Positions 9,553-18,919 of a stretch of 64,000 nucleotides of DNA are shown here, one piece after another. Below the pieces are notes generated by a model that did no database searches, was not told the origin of the DNA, and saw only the letters and a program-made list of their open reading frames with translations. Position 1 is the first letter of the stretch. Each line of letters starts with the position of its first letter. Origin of the DNA: an uncultured Bacilli bacterium (GTDB lineage Bacteria > Bacillota_I > Bacilli_A > RF39 > UBA660); assembly GCA_934099115.1 (NCBI GenBank), contig CAKOPK010000001.1, positions 1 to 64,000 of the forward strand, in the 5' to 3' direction. Both the position numbers and the translations under genes were made by a program.

Positions 9553-10240
9553 TTGCTTTATATCTTCCTTTCTCGTGGTCTTCAATTAAAACGCCATTGT
9601 CTAATACAATTACTCTCTTTTTCATACGATTTACTATTTCTTTATCATGAGTAGCCATAATAATCGTCGTTCCTAAATCTTTATTAATTGTATCTAATAC
9701 TTGCATGATTTCTTTAGAAGTCTTAGGGTCTAAGTTACCTGTTGGTTCATCACAAATTAATAATTTAGGATTGTTTACAATTGCTCTTGCTATGCATACT
9801 CTTTGTTGTTCTCCTCCAGATAGTTCATTAGGAAAGCTTCTTATTTTATCTTTTAGGCCGACATGGGCTAGTGCTTTAATAACTTTTGGTCTAATTTCTT
9901 TATCTTTTAGGCCAATACATTCTAAAGCGAATGCTACATTTTCATAAACAGTTAATTTTGGTAAAAGTTTAAAGTCTTGAAATACTATTCCTAATTTTCT
10001 TCTTAATTTATATACAGTTCCATTTCTTAATTTTCCTACATTTATTCCACCTAAAAGGACTGTTCCTTTGGTAGGCTTTTCTTCTCTATAAAGCATTTTT
10101 ATTAGTGTTGATTTTCCACTTCCAGATGCTCCAATTACAAATACAAATTCACCTTTAGTTATATTTAAAGTTAAATCAGCGATCGCTGTAACACCATTTC
10201 TATATACTTTATAGCAGTTTTTTATCTCTATAAATCTCAA
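9539..10240 (-). CDS. ftsE: Cell division ATP-binding protein FtsE
   Basis: ABC-type ATPase, 233 residues. Walker A GASGSGKST (37-45), Q-loop FQDFKLL, signature LSGGEQQR, Walker B LLICDEPTGNLD and the ATHD switch histidine are all present, and the early YRNG region fits FtsE. Together with FtsX it forms a complex at the division site that activates a peptidoglycan hydrolase; the gene directly downstream encodes the probable hydrolase. A GGAGG ribosome binding site lies a few bases before the ATG. It overlaps ftsX by 14 bases. Confidence 0.96.
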   Translation of the reverse strand: MRFIEIKNCYKVYRNGVTAIADLTLNITKGEFVFVIGASGSGKSTLIKMLYREEKPTKGTVLLGGINVGKLRNGTVYKLRRKLGIVFQDFKLLPKLTVYENVAFALECIGLKDKEIRPKVIKALAHVGLKDKIRSFPNELSGGEQQRVCIARAIVNNPKLLICDEPTGNLDPKTSKEIMQVLDTINKDLGTTIIMATHDKEIVNRMKKRVIVLDNGVLIEDHEKGRYKANESI

Positions 10241-10304
10241 GTAAATACCTCCCTACTGCATTATAATCATTATATCATAAAGGGATTTTTTTTTAAACAC
10301 CAAA

Positions 10305-10340
10305 AATCGCCATTTATTTCTTCTATGTCAAATGGCGATT
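10305..10340 (-). terminator. Terminator after the TasA-like gene
   Basis: An 11-base-pair perfect stem (AATCGCCATTT with AAATGGCGATT) around a 14-base loop, followed on the minus strand by TTT and a further T-rich stretch. It separates the 10354-10953 gene from ftsE. Confidence 0.8.
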
Positions 10341-10353
10341 ATTTCCTTTAAAA

Positions 10354-10953
10354 TTATTTGCTAACTGCTCTAAATCCTACTTTAGTACTTAAAGAGCCAT
10401 TTAATAGTTCAGTTTGATTGTTATTTTTATCATTACTTAACCAAATATATAACTTGTATTCTGTTGTTGTTCCTTTAGTTATAGTTTTATTATTTAATAA
10501 TGCTATATCACTGGCTGTAGATACACCGTTTGTTGCATTTGAGAGAGTTACTCCACTAAAATCACCCGTTGCTACTTCCGTATTTGCAGAATATAATGCC
10601 CATTTTAAATATGTACTTTTAAAATTAGAAGTCATCTTAGTATCTGTTAAATACAACTCATATGCAGCATTGTTTACTTTGGCGTTACTTGGTAGGGTAA
10701 CACTAAAAGCAGTATATTCGGCTTCTGTTAAAATGTTAGCATCATCAATTAGTCCTGCAGCATTTGCTGTTATTGTTCTACTTGTTGCAAAATTCATTGT
10801 TAATTCACCACTGGTAATTGATACTCCTTGTTTATCTGCATTTGTTTCTTTTATTGTATTCATATAGTATGCATAAGATAGACTTAATCCTATTATGACA
10901 ATTGCCATAGTAATAATTAAGGAACCTAATATATATGCTTTTGTATTTTTCAT
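10354..10953 (-). CDS. Secreted TasA/camelysin-like protein
   Basis: 199 residues. The N-terminus is a signal peptide or anchor (about residues 8-30) ending in LSLSYAYY, a pattern seen in SipW-processed proteins such as TasA and camelysin. The mature part is rich in Asn, Thr, Ala and Ser and ends with a strand series (TEYKLYIWLSNDKNNNQTELLNGSLSTKVGF) that resembles the end of TasA-like domains. Such proteins form surface fibres or biofilm matrix in Bacilli. No SipW-type signal peptidase lies nearby. It appears to be a single-gene unit with a strong terminator. The fold call is moderate and the function is inferred. Confidence 0.6.
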   Translation of the reverse strand: MKNTKAYILGSLIITMAIVIIGLSLSYAYYMNTIKETNADKQGVSITSGELTMNFATSRTITANAAGLIDDANILTEAEYTAFSVTLPSNAKVNNAAYELYLTDTKMTSNFKSTYLKWALYSANTEVATGDFSGVTLSNATNGVSTASDIALLNNKTITKGTTTEYKLYIWLSNDKNNNQTELLNGSLSTKVGFRAVSK

Positions 10954-11057
10954 AAGTTCTCCACCCTATTCTTTAAATAAATTATACTAAAAAAAAAACA
11001 TTTAGACAATACTTTTTATGCATTTTGCTATTAACTTTTGTAAATTAAAAAAAACGC

Positions 11058-11501
11058 TTATCTTGAACGTTCTTTTTTGTTTTCTTGGCTTAATGCTTTA
11101 TCATAGTATTCAGCGATAAGGCCGATTTGTTTAAAAGATAAGAATTCATATACGCTTCTCATATATACTGTTCTTCTTAATTCTTTTTCAAATTCAGGTT
11201 TATATGCTGGTAATGTGTAATAAATTCCACGAGCAGCAATATAATTTACTAAATTCTTCTTGTATTCTGCGTCTGCAAGAGCTTTCTTGTTAATTACTTC
11301 TCCTATATAATTATTTCCTAATTCAGCAGGTGTTGCAGTTAAAGCTACCTCTAAATTTCCATTAACATAATTTAATATGTCTTGACCAAATTCTTCAATA
11401 GCATTTATACCTTTAGTTTTTGCTAAGATATTATAAGCCTCATTTTTCACCTCAGATTTTGGCATAACTACTGAGAAAAGCATATCTTTTAATTCAACCA
11501 T
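11058..11501 (-). CDS. Hypothetical protein, 147 aa
   Basis: A soluble, mostly helical protein (for example LADAEYKKNLVNYIAARG, KPEFEKELRRTVYMRSVYEF) with a basic C-terminus (NKKERSR). I start at the ATG at 11501 (MVELKDML) because AAAGGGGAG lies six bases upstream; the earlier ATG at 11519 precedes that site and would be read through it. No family recognised. It lies upstream of the TasA-like gene on the same strand, with about 100 bases between them. Confidence 0.6.
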   Translation of the reverse strand: MVELKDMLFSVVMPKSEVKNEAYNILAKTKGINAIEEFGQDILNYVNGNLEVALTATPAELGNNYIGEVINKKALADAEYKKNLVNYIAARGIYYTLPAYKPEFEKELRRTVYMRSVYEFLSFKQIGLIAEYYDKALSQENKKERSR

Positions 11502-11578
11502 TTTATTCTCCCCTTTCAAAAGATGTCTACTATACTATCACAAAAGTTTTTGTTTGTCAAATTTTTTTTATTTTTTTG

Positions 11579-13903
11579 TTATTCTAAGATTTCTAAGCCA
11601 CTTTCTTTAATATATTTTAAGAAATTATCTTTAAATAATTGTAATTCTTCTTGTTCTAAAGTTCTTTCGTTACTTCCTAGAGTATAAGAAATTGTGTATT
11701 TATTTTCATAAACATCTACTAGTTTATAATTCATAATTAAGTTATTTTTGAAATTATTTAAAATATATTCTAAATCTTGATATTTATTATCTTTTAATAT
11801 AATTGTGTAATCTAAGTACACTAGAGGATATTTACTTACTTCTATTGCTAGTCTTTCTTTATATTTTAATGCTATATATTGATCAAAGTTAATGTCAATT
11901 GTAATAACCACTTTCTTTTTTGCTAATTTATTTGTACATGATTTGTTTAAAACATTAAGTTCTCCTATTTTTTTATCATCTATTAATATTTGTTTTCCTA
12001 ATTTTTCTTCATAATAAGATGCTGGATTTTGGTTTTCTATTATTTTTGTTTCTGTATTTTTTAGAGTTTTAAATAAAGTTTTAATTATTTCTTTTCCTTT
12101 ATTATAAACTTTTTCTATATTTTTTTCTTCATCTGCTAATATAATACTTAAAATTCTCTTATTTTGATTGTTTTTAATTATAGTTCCTATTTCAAATATT
12201 TGGAAATTATTACGATTTTTAAAGTTTTCTTTAACAATATTTAATAGAGAAAAACTTAAATCATCTCTTAATATATTGTTAGTATCTTTGCCAAGTAGTT
12301 TGACATTTTCTTTGGGAATATTTAATTCTTTTAATAAATCAGTATTATACCATAGGTAACTATGAACTTCATTCATGTTATATTTTGTTGCCAAATAACT
12401 CTTTACTTCATATTCTTCATTAAAAACTATGTCTAATTCTTTTGGAATTAAGTCTAATTTAAGTGGTTTTGGTGTAAAGTTTTCTAAGCCATAAATTCTT
12501 GCTATTTCTTCAATGATATCTTGTTTTATTTTAATATCTTTGGTTGCTCTAAAAGTTGGAACTGTCACAATATAATTATCATCTTTTATTTCTACTTGAA
12601 AGCCTAAACTATTTAATATTGTTTTTACTGTTTCTTCTTCTAAATCTTTACCAATATAGATTGCTAAGGTTTTTTTATCTAATAAAATGGTAGAAGATTC
12701 TAATTTTTTAGGATAGATATCTGTTAAGTTAGATGTGATTTCCATGTTAGGATTTTCTTTTTTTAAGAGATATGCTAGACGTTCAATTGCTGTTTTAGTT
12801 ATGTTAGGGTCTAAACTCTTTTCATAACGGGCAGACGCTTCTGTTCTTAATCCTAAGTTTAGAGCACATCTTCTAATTGAGCCAGCATTAAATGTTGCAG
12901 ATTCTAAGAATACTCCAGTTGTGTCTGGTAGAATTTCACTGTCTAATCCTCCCATTACACCTGCAATGCCAAAATATTGGTTGCTATTTTTTATCATTAA
13001 CATATCTTTTGTTAAATTTCTAGTTACTCCATCTAATGTAGTATATGTGTCTTTATCTTTTGCTAAACCTACTTCTATATTCTTTACTATTCTAGCATCG
13101 AATGCATGCATTGGTTGGCCTAATTCTAACATTAAATAGTTTGTTAAATCTACTAGGAGAGATATAGAACGCATTCCTACATAGTGTAAGAATATTTGCA
13201 TTTCTAGGGGGGTTTTATTATTTTTAATATTTTCTATTTTTAAGCCTGTATAACGATAACATAGTTCTGGATTATCTATTTTAATATCTAAATCTTTTTT
13301 ATTATTTTCAATTGTTAGTATATCAAGGGGTAGTAATTCATGATTTGTTATTGCACATATTTCTCTTGCTATACCATAATGGCCCCATAAGTCTGGTCTA
13401 TTTGTTAAAGATTTATTATCTATTTCAACTATAATATCATCAATTGGTAAATATTCTTTGATGTTTTTACCTACTTCATAGTCATTTGGTAATTCTAAAA
13501 TTCCATCATGATTATCACTAATTCCTAATTCTCTACCACTACAACACATTCCATGTGAAGTTATTCCTCTTAATGGGCGTTCTTTTATTTCTTCCCCATT
13601 TATGTGTCCTCCTACTTTTACTAGTGCTGTTTTTAAACCTACTCTTACATTTGGAGCTCCACATACGATTTGGATTGGTTCATTTTCTCCACAGTTTACT
13701 TTTAAGATATGCATATGGTCACTGTTTGGGTGCTCTTCACATTCAAGAATTTCTGCGACTACTACTTTATCAAAAGTATTTCCTACAACTGTTACTTTTT
13801 CTACTTCTGCTGTTCTTATTGTAAAATCATCCCAGATATGTAGCCAATCTATATTTTCACTGTTTTTTATATGACTTTTTAATTTATTACAAGATATTAA
13901 CAT
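11579..13903 (-). CDS. pheT: Phenylalanine-tRNA ligase beta subunit
   Basis: 774 residues, close to the usual 790-800. It begins with the EMAP-like tRNA-binding domain (about residues 40-150, HPNSDHMHILKVNCGE and IVCGAPNVR). The B3/B4 editing region follows, with the RPDLWGHYGIAREI signature, then B5 (about 400-475, ATKDIKIKQDIIEEIARIYGLEN), and it ends with the FDX-ACB anticodon-binding domain (about 685-774, VSKYPLVYLDYTIIL). It forms the alpha2-beta2 enzyme with PheS, which is encoded 12 bases upstream. Expression is under the T-box in front of pheS. The start has AGGAGGT upstream. Confidence 0.97.
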   Translation of the reverse strand: MLISCNKLKSHIKNSENIDWLHIWDDFTIRTAEVEKVTVVGNTFDKVVVAEILECEEHPNSDHMHILKVNCGENEPIQIVCGAPNVRVGLKTALVKVGGHINGEEIKERPLRGITSHGMCCSGRELGISDNHDGILELPNDYEVGKNIKEYLPIDDIIVEIDNKSLTNRPDLWGHYGIAREICAITNHELLPLDILTIENNKKDLDIKIDNPELCYRYTGLKIENIKNNKTPLEMQIFLHYVGMRSISLLVDLTNYLMLELGQPMHAFDARIVKNIEVGLAKDKDTYTTLDGVTRNLTKDMLMIKNSNQYFGIAGVMGGLDSEILPDTTGVFLESATFNAGSIRRCALNLGLRTEASARYEKSLDPNITKTAIERLAYLLKKENPNMEITSNLTDIYPKKLESSTILLDKKTLAIYIGKDLEEETVKTILNSLGFQVEIKDDNYIVTVPTFRATKDIKIKQDIIEEIARIYGLENFTPKPLKLDLIPKELDIVFNEEYEVKSYLATKYNMNEVHSYLWYNTDLLKELNIPKENVKLLGKDTNNILRDDLSFSLLNIVKENFKNRNNFQIFEIGTIIKNNQNKRILSIILADEEKNIEKVYNKGKEIIKTLFKTLKNTETKIIENQNPASYYEEKLGKQILIDDKKIGELNVLNKSCTNKLAKKKVVITIDINFDQYIALKYKERLAIEVSKYPLVYLDYTIILKDNKYQDLEYILNNFKNNLIMNYKLVDVYENKYTISYTLGSNERTLEQEELQLFKDNFLKYIKESGLEILE

Positions 13904-13915
13904 TTTATTTACCTC

Positions 13916-14923
13916 CTATTTTGTTCCAAATTGTTCTAAATAGCGAATATCCCCACTGTTTAAGACACGTATATCATTTATTTTATATTTCATCATTGCT
14001 AGTCTTGTTAGACCTATTCCAAAAGCAAAGCCTGTATATTCTTCACTATTAATGCCACCTGATGCTAAAACATTAGGATGTATCATTCCACTTCCTACCA
14101 TTTCTATATATCCACTGTTCTTGCATGTAGGACAGCCTTTTCCTCCACATATTAAGCATGACATATCCATTTCATATGATGGTTCTGTAAACGGGAAGAA
14201 ACCTGGACGAAGTCTAACTTTTACTTCTTGGTGAAATACTTCACTTAATACTTGTTTCATTACATATAATAAATTTTCTATAGATACTCCTTTATCTATA
14301 ACCATGCCTTCAATTTGAAAGAAAGTATTTTCATGATTAGCATCTAAATCTTCGTTTCTAAAAGTTCGTCCAGGAGCACAAATACGAAGTGGAGCTCCAA
14401 AGTTTTCCATAGCGTGAATTTGATTATCACTTGTTTGAGTACGTAGTAACATTCCATTATCTAAATAAAATGTATCTTGCATATCTCTTGCAGGATGGTC
14501 TTTGGGAACGTTTAGAGCTTCAAAATTATAATATTCACTTTCCATCTCAGGCCCGCTTACTACACTGAAACCCATTCTTTTTAAAATGTCTGTTACTTCT
14601 TTGGCAATTAATGTTACTGGATGTAATGAGCCTAGCTCTATAGGATAATCAATTGTATCATCAAACTTAATGTTTGTTTTCGTTTCAATTTCTTCTAATC
14701 TTTGGGATATTTTACTTTCCATTTCTTTTTTCGTATCATTAATTAGACTTCCATATTTTCTTTTGTCTTCTATACTCATGTCTTTTAAACTAGCTAATAT
14801 ACTACTTATTTCACTTTTTTTACCTACATAGGCAGACTTAATATTTAAGATATCTGCTTCTTTTAAAGCACTAGCAAGTTCGTTTGTTAATCTAACTTTT
14901 ATTTCTTCTAATTGTTTTTCCAT
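13916..14923 (-). CDS. pheS: Phenylalanine-tRNA ligase alpha subunit
   Basis: 335 residues from the ATG at 14923 (MEKQLEEIKVRL), which has AGGAGGA about six bases upstream. A longer reading frame runs back into the T-box and is not used. Domains: N-terminal coiled coil that contacts tRNA (about 1-85), then a class II catalytic core with motif 2 (FRNEDLDANHENTFFQIEG), the DNQIH-type Phe pocket region and motif 3 (FAFGIGLTRLAMMKY). It also has a Cys cluster (CLICGGKGCPTC) that may bind zinc. Co-transcribed with pheT. Confidence 0.97.
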   Translation of the reverse strand: MEKQLEEIKVRLTNELASALKEADILNIKSAYVGKKSEISSILASLKDMSIEDKRKYGSLINDTKKEMESKISQRLEEIETKTNIKFDDTIDYPIELGSLHPVTLIAKEVTDILKRMGFSVVSGPEMESEYYNFEALNVPKDHPARDMQDTFYLDNGMLLRTQTSDNQIHAMENFGAPLRICAPGRTFRNEDLDANHENTFFQIEGMVIDKGVSIENLLYVMKQVLSEVFHQEVKVRLRPGFFPFTEPSYEMDMSCLICGGKGCPTCKNSGYIEMVGSGMIHPNVLASGGINSEEYTGFAFGIGLTRLAMMKYKINDIRVLNSGDIRYLEQFGTK

Positions 14924-14939
14924 ATTCTTCCTCCTAAAT

Positions 14940-15152
14940 AAAAAAATCCCCGAATATTGGGACGAATTATTCGCGGTACCACCCAATTTCTAGGATTACT
15001 AGCTCTCTATTACGTTTAAAGCACGTCTACTATTAAGCTCTATTGCTTGAAATTCATTATTTCTTTTATCTTTAAATACTTTCACCTCTGTATTTAATCT
15101 CTATATAAGAACTAAAAATAATTACTGTACAGCAATGTCTTTGCTTATTTAA
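14940..15152 (-). promoter_or_regulatory. T-box leader controlling pheS-pheT
   Basis: Untranslated leader on the minus strand. The hallmark T-box sequence GGGTGGTACCGCG lies at 14972-14984 and is followed by a terminator stem (CGTCCCAATATTCGGGG region) with a T-run at about 14940-14946, just before the pheS ribosome binding site. Upstream are stem I and AGTA-type elements; an ATTTCA segment near 15050 offers a UUC (Phe) specifier, agreeing with the downstream gene. The leader senses uncharged tRNA-Phe: pairing of the tRNA 3' end with TGG in the T-box stabilises the antiterminator and lets pheST be read. The specifier position is a reading by eye; the T-box itself is clear. Confidence 0.93.
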
Positions 15153-15156
15153 ATGT

Positions 15157-15185
15157 ATTTTATCACTAGTTTTTAAAAATTGCAA
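15157..15185 (-). promoter_or_regulatory. pheST promoter
   Basis: On the minus strand TTGCAA (15180-15185) and TAAAAT (15157-15162) are separated by exactly 17 bases, a good sigma-A-type promoter directly upstream of the T-box leader. Confidence 0.75.
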
Positions 15186-15202
15186 GTGTTTTGCAATAGA
15201 AA

Positions 15203-15221
15203 AGAACTAATTAATAGTTCT
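15203..15221 (-). terminator. Rubrerythrin terminator
   Basis: A seven-base-pair stem (AGAACTA with TAGTTCT) and a five-base loop, followed on the minus strand by TTTTC. It overlaps the rubrerythrin stop codon and keeps that transcript separate from the pheST promoter just beyond it. Confidence 0.6.
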
Positions 15222-15750
15222 CACTTTTTAGTTCCATGAAGCTTCCTGGATGAGCACATACTGGGCAAGCTGCTGGTGCTTCTTTTCCAACATATACATA
15301 ACCACAGTTACGGCAAATCCATACTACTTCTTCACCACGTTTAAATACTAAATCATCATTGATATTTCCAATTAATTTCATATATCTTTCTTCATGATGT
15401 TTTTCGATTTTACCTACTTCTTCAAATAATTTAGCAATACGAGTAAATCCTTCTTCACGAGCTACTTCAGCAAATTCTTTGTACATATCTGTCCATTCAT
15501 AATTTTCGCCTGATGCAGCATCTTTTAGATTTGTTAAAGTGTCTGGTATGATCCCTCCATGAAGTTCTTTAAACCATATTTTAGCATGTTCTTTTTCGTT
15601 ATTAGCTGTTTCTTCAAATATAGCAGCTATTTGTTCATAACCATCTTTCTTAGCTTTTGATGCATAATATGTATATTTATTTCTTGCTTGTGATTCTCCG
15701 GCAAAAGCTGCCATTAAATTAGCTTCTGTTTTTGAGCCTTTTAATTCCAT
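15211..15750 (-). CDS. rbr: Rubrerythrin
   Basis: Non-heme iron peroxidase that removes hydrogen peroxide in anaerobes and microaerophiles. 179 residues. An N-terminal ferritin-like four-helix bundle carries the di-iron ligands ([33 protein letters not shown]), and a C-terminal rubredoxin domain has CRNCG and CPVC as the iron-binding pairs. This is the classic domain order and length. A ribosome binding site (AAGGAGGT) lies upstream of the ATG at 15750, with its own promoter. It suggests an organism living without oxygen but exposed to oxidative stress. Confidence 0.96.
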   Translation of the reverse strand: MELKGSKTEANLMAAFAGESQARNKYTYYASKAKKDGYEQIAAIFEETANNEKEHAKIWFKELHGGIIPDTLTNLKDAASGENYEWTDMYKEFAEVAREEGFTRIAKLFEEVGKIEKHHEERYMKLIGNINDDLVFKRGEEVVWICRNCGYVYVGKEAPAACPVCAHPGSFMELKSENY

Positions 15751-15767
15751 AATTTACCTCCTTAATT

Positions 15768-15796
15768 ATTATACAAAATTTTTTTTTATTTGTAAA
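15768..15796 (-). promoter_or_regulatory. Rubrerythrin promoter
   Basis: On the minus strand TTTACA (15791-15796) and TATAAT (15768-15773) are spaced by 17 bases, about 20 bases upstream of the rubrerythrin start codon. Confidence 0.65.
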
Positions 15797-15834
15797 TTAA
15801 TTAACTAAAAAAAGACAAATTTATGATAAATGAT

Positions 15835-16182
15835 TCATCTTTCGTTTTTTAAATCTATCATTGCTTGAATATAGCTTTCTGCTTTTATTTGTTCTTCAGA
15901 ATTCAAGCTACGATAATTAACAATTAAGTTATTTTCTTTTTCTGTTAAAGTAAAATCTACAGGGTTTGGATTATCGGTTAAATCTAACAAATAATCTGTT
16001 GAAGTATTTAATATTTTTGCCATCTCAATAATAGTAGAGGTTTTTGGTTTTATTTTACCACTAATATATTGACTCATTGCCTCTTGTGAAACTTCTAATT
16101 CCACTGCTAAAGATGTTAATGATCTATTTTTTGCTTTTACAATCTTCTTTAAGTTTTTCATTGTAGTTTTATCATTCTTCAA
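15835..16182 (-). CDS. XRE-family transcriptional regulator
   Basis: About 115 residues. An N-terminal HTH_3 domain (about residues 8-62: SLTSLAVELEVSQEAMSQYISG, then KPKTSTIIEMAKILNTSTDYLLD) and a short helical C-terminal tail. I choose the TTG at 16182 as start because GGAGGTGAT, almost fully complementary to the 16S rRNA end, ends three bases before it; a GTG 15 bases upstream lies inside that site. It is divergent from the P-type ATPase gene across a 124-base gap with CTTCAA/TTGAAG repeats, so it most likely represses itself and the ATPase operon. Confidence 0.85.
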   Translation of the reverse strand: MKNDKTTMKNLKKIVKAKNRSLTSLAVELEVSQEAMSQYISGKIKPKTSTIIEMAKILNTSTDYLLDLTDNPNPVDFTLTEKENNLIVNYRSLNSEEQIKAESYIQAMIDLKNER

Positions 16183-16237
16183 ATTAATCACCTCCACTAT
16201 AAATTTGAACTCTTATAGCTAAATTATATAATTATTG

Positions 16238-16276
16238 CTTCAAATTTATTTGAAGTATGCTATAATTAAATTGAAG
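16238..16276 (+). promoter_or_regulatory. ATPase promoter with palindromic operator
   Basis: An 18-base near-perfect palindrome, CTTCAAATTTATTTGAAG, spans 16238-16255. TATAAT follows at 16261-16266, so the palindrome covers the -35 region. A third TTGAAG half-site lies at 16271-16276, near the start of transcription. Binding here would block the ATPase promoter, and probably also the divergent promoter of the XRE gene. The operator assignment is inferred from position and symmetry. Confidence 0.6.
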
Positions 16277-16306
16277 TAATAATTATATTAAGGAGTATGA
16301 ATAAAA

Positions 16307-18910
16307 ATGAAGTTTTATAGTTTAGATATTGATGATACACTAAAAAAGTTAAATTCTAATAAAGATGGTCTTTCAAATAAAGAAGTACAAAAAAGATTAA
16401 AAAAAGATGGTAAAAATAAAATTATAGAAAGTAAAAAAGTATCAAATTTTTCAAAACTTTTAAATGAATTTAAAGATTTAATGATTATTATTTTAATATT
16501 GTCAGCGATTGTATCTTTCATATTATCTATTTTAAATAATGAATCATTTACAGATAGTCTTATTATTTTAGCAATCGTTATATTAAATGCCATACTTGGA
16601 TTTATTCAAGAACTAAAAGCTGATAAAGCAATAGAATCATTAAAAAAGATGCAAATAACAACAATTAAGGTTAAAAGAAATAATAAAACATATGTTGTAA
16701 ATAGTGAAAATATTGTTAAAGGTGATATTTTAGTACTTGAAGCAGGAGACACTATACCTGCTGATGCTAGAATTATTTGGGAAGCATCACTAAAAGTTGA
16801 TGAATCATCTTTAACAGGAGAATCAATTCCCGTTTCTAAAAATATTACTAATTTAAAAGAAAATACCATATTATCACAAAGAAAAAATATGATTTATTCT
16901 GGAACAAGTATTGTTTATGGTAAATGTCAAGCAGTTGTATGTGAAACAGGTATGAATACGGAATTTGGTCTCATTGCAAAATGTTTAAATGAAGAAGAAA
17001 AAGAAACAACACCACTGCAAAGAAAAATTGATGGAATTAGCAAATTTTTATCAATAATTATATTTTTAATAATAATAGTTATGTTTATAATCGGAATCAT
17101 AAAAGGTATGGATATAAAAGAAGTTATTATGTTATCAATCTCACTTGCTGTTGCAGCTATACCAGAAGGACTTCCAGCAGTTATAACAATTACCCTATCA
17201 TTAGGTATGAGTACCATGGCAAAAAAACATGCAATTGTAAGAAAAATGTCTAGTGTAGAAACTCTTGGTTCTACAGAAGTAATATGTTCTGATAAAACGG
17301 GAACTATTACTCAAAATAAAATGAAAGTTCGAGAAGTTTACTATAACAATAGAATATGTTCATGTAATGATTTAGATAAGAATAACATATTATTATCAAT
17401 CATGGCACTTAATAATGATACTGAAAAAAGCAATAATAGTTATATCGGCGATCCAACTGAAATTGCTCTTTATGAAGCATGTGAAGAATGTTTGAATATT
17501 AATGAATTAATAGATGATAATAAAAGAATTGATGAATTACCATTTGACTCTGATAGAAAAATGATGTCTACAATAAACAAAAATGAAAATAATTTTATTT
17601 TATATACAAAAGGAAGTTTTGATTCAATAATTAAACATTGCTTGTATATTTATGAAGATAATAATATAAAAAAATTAAAAGAAGAAGATATTAATAAATT
17701 AAAAAAAATAGAAAGACAAGAATCTAATAAAGCTTATAGAGTTCTAGCATATGCTTATAAAAAAATAGACGAATCATACATTCTAGATAAGTCTTTAGAA
17801 AATGAACTTATTTTTGTTGGGATGACTGCTATGATTGATCCACCAAGAGTCGATGTTAAAGATGCCATAAATGAATGTAAAATGGCACATATTAAGCCAG
17901 TAATGATTACAGGAGATAGTTTATCTACCGCTACTTCTATTGCTAAAGAAATAGGTATTTTAAACAATGAAAGCAAAGCTATTACTGGTGAACTGCTAGA
18001 TAAGATGAGTAAAGAAGAACTAATAAAAAATGTTAACAATTATTCCGTATATGCAAGAGTTAGTCCAATGAATAAACTTGATATTGTAAATGCTTGGAAG
18101 CAAAATGGAAAAATTGTTGCAATGACTGGTGATGGTGTTAATGATGCACCCGCTTTAAAAAGTGCAGACATTGGTGTTGGAATGGGAATAACCGGAACAG
18201 AAGTTTCAAAAGGAGTTTCGGATATTATTCTTGCTGATGATAGTTTTTCAACAATTGTTACTGCAGTAAAGGAAGGAAGAAGAATTTTTGATAATATAAG
18301 AAATGTTTTAGTTTATCTCCTTACTGGAAATATTGCTGAAATATTAGTTGTGTTTATCGGAATGTTATGTGGCATAGAAATATTTTTACCAATACAACTT
18401 TTATATATTAATTTAATAACCGACTCAATCCCTGCTATTGCATTAGCATTTGAAAACAGTGAAGAAAATATTATGCATAGGAAAATCAGGAAAAATAATA
18501 GTTCATTTTTTACACCATTTTTAATAGCAAAGATGAGTTTATCAGCACTTTTAAAAACTATTGCTGTAGCACTTGTTTATTTTATAAATTTAAAATTGTA
18601 TAATATAGAAGTTGCAACTACAATGTCATTTTTAACATTAATATTATTAGAAATGATTTTTGCCTATTCATGTAGAAATTTAAAAAGAAATATAATTAGT
18701 AAAAATTTATTTAGTAACAAATATATGAATAGAAGTATATTTATACTTGGCATAATTCAAATTATTATTTTTATTACCCCACTAAAAAGTATCTTTAAAA
18801 TTATAGATTTAACATTGTTTCAAGTTATTTATTGCCTTATAGTAGTTATATTACTATTTCTAATTGATGAATTATCAAAAAATATAATTAATAAATTATT
18901 TAAAGATTAG
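16307..18910 (+). CDS. Cation-transporting P-type ATPase, Ca2+ type
   Basis: 867 residues, P2-type ATPase that probably exports Ca2+. N-terminal cation-ATPase domain; actuator domain with TGES (170-173); PEGLP in M4 (286-290); phosphorylated Asp in SDKTGT (D329); nucleotide-binding domain; hinge TGDGVNDAP (607-615). Ten membrane segments are expected. Ca2+-ligand-like residues are visible in M4 (AAIPEGLP), M5 (GNIAEIL, Asn and Glu as in SERCA) and M6 (NLITDS). AAGGAG lies 11 bases before the ATG. It is divergent from the XRE regulator and is followed after 9 bases by the unknown gene at 18920. Being on the plus strand, it opposes most neighbours, which fits a transferred cassette. Confidence 0.92.
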   Translation: MKFYSLDIDDTLKKLNSNKDGLSNKEVQKRLKKDGKNKIIESKKVSNFSKLLNEFKDLMIIILILSAIVSFILSILNNESFTDSLIILAIVILNAILGFIQELKADKAIESLKKMQITTIKVKRNNKTYVVNSENIVKGDILVLEAGDTIPADARIIWEASLKVDESSLTGESIPVSKNITNLKENTILSQRKNMIYSGTSIVYGKCQAVVCETGMNTEFGLIAKCLNEEEKETTPLQRKIDGISKFLSIIIFLIIIVMFIIGIIKGMDIKEVIMLSISLAVAAIPEGLPAVITITLSLGMSTMAKKHAIVRKMSSVETLGSTEVICSDKTGTITQNKMKVREVYYNNRICSCNDLDKNNILLSIMALNNDTEKSNNSYIGDPTEIALYEACEECLNINELIDDNKRIDELPFDSDRKMMSTINKNENNFILYTKGSFDSIIKHCLYIYEDNNIKKLKEEDINKLKKIERQESNKAYRVLAYAYKKIDESYILDKSLENELIFVGMTAMIDPPRVDVKDAINECKMAHIKPVMITGDSLSTATSIAKEIGILNNESKAITGELLDKMSKEELIKNVNNYSVYARVSPMNKLDIVNAWKQNGKIVAMTGDGVNDAPALKSADIGVGMGITGTEVSKGVSDIILADDSFSTIVTAVKEGRRIFDNIRNVLVYLLTGNIAEILVVFIGMLCGIEIFLPIQLLYINLITDSIPAIALAFENSEENIMHRKIRKNNSSFFTPFLIAKMSLSALLKTIAVALVYFINLKLYNIEVATTMSFLTLILLEMIFAYSCRNLKRNIISKNLFSNKYMNRSIFILGIIQIIIFITPLKSIFKIIDLTLFQVIYCLIVVILLFLIDELSKNIINKLFKD

Positions 18911-18919
18911 GAGAATATT

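Noticed and set aside
10418..10867. Plus-strand open frame of 149 codons with hydrophobic stretches
   Set aside because: Antisense to the TasA-like gene, which has a signal peptide, ribosome binding site and terminator of its own.
13555..13874. Overlapping plus-strand open frames in pheT rich in Leu
   Set aside because: They mirror the tRNA-binding domain of pheT; Leu-richness comes from the reverse of Lys/Glu codons.
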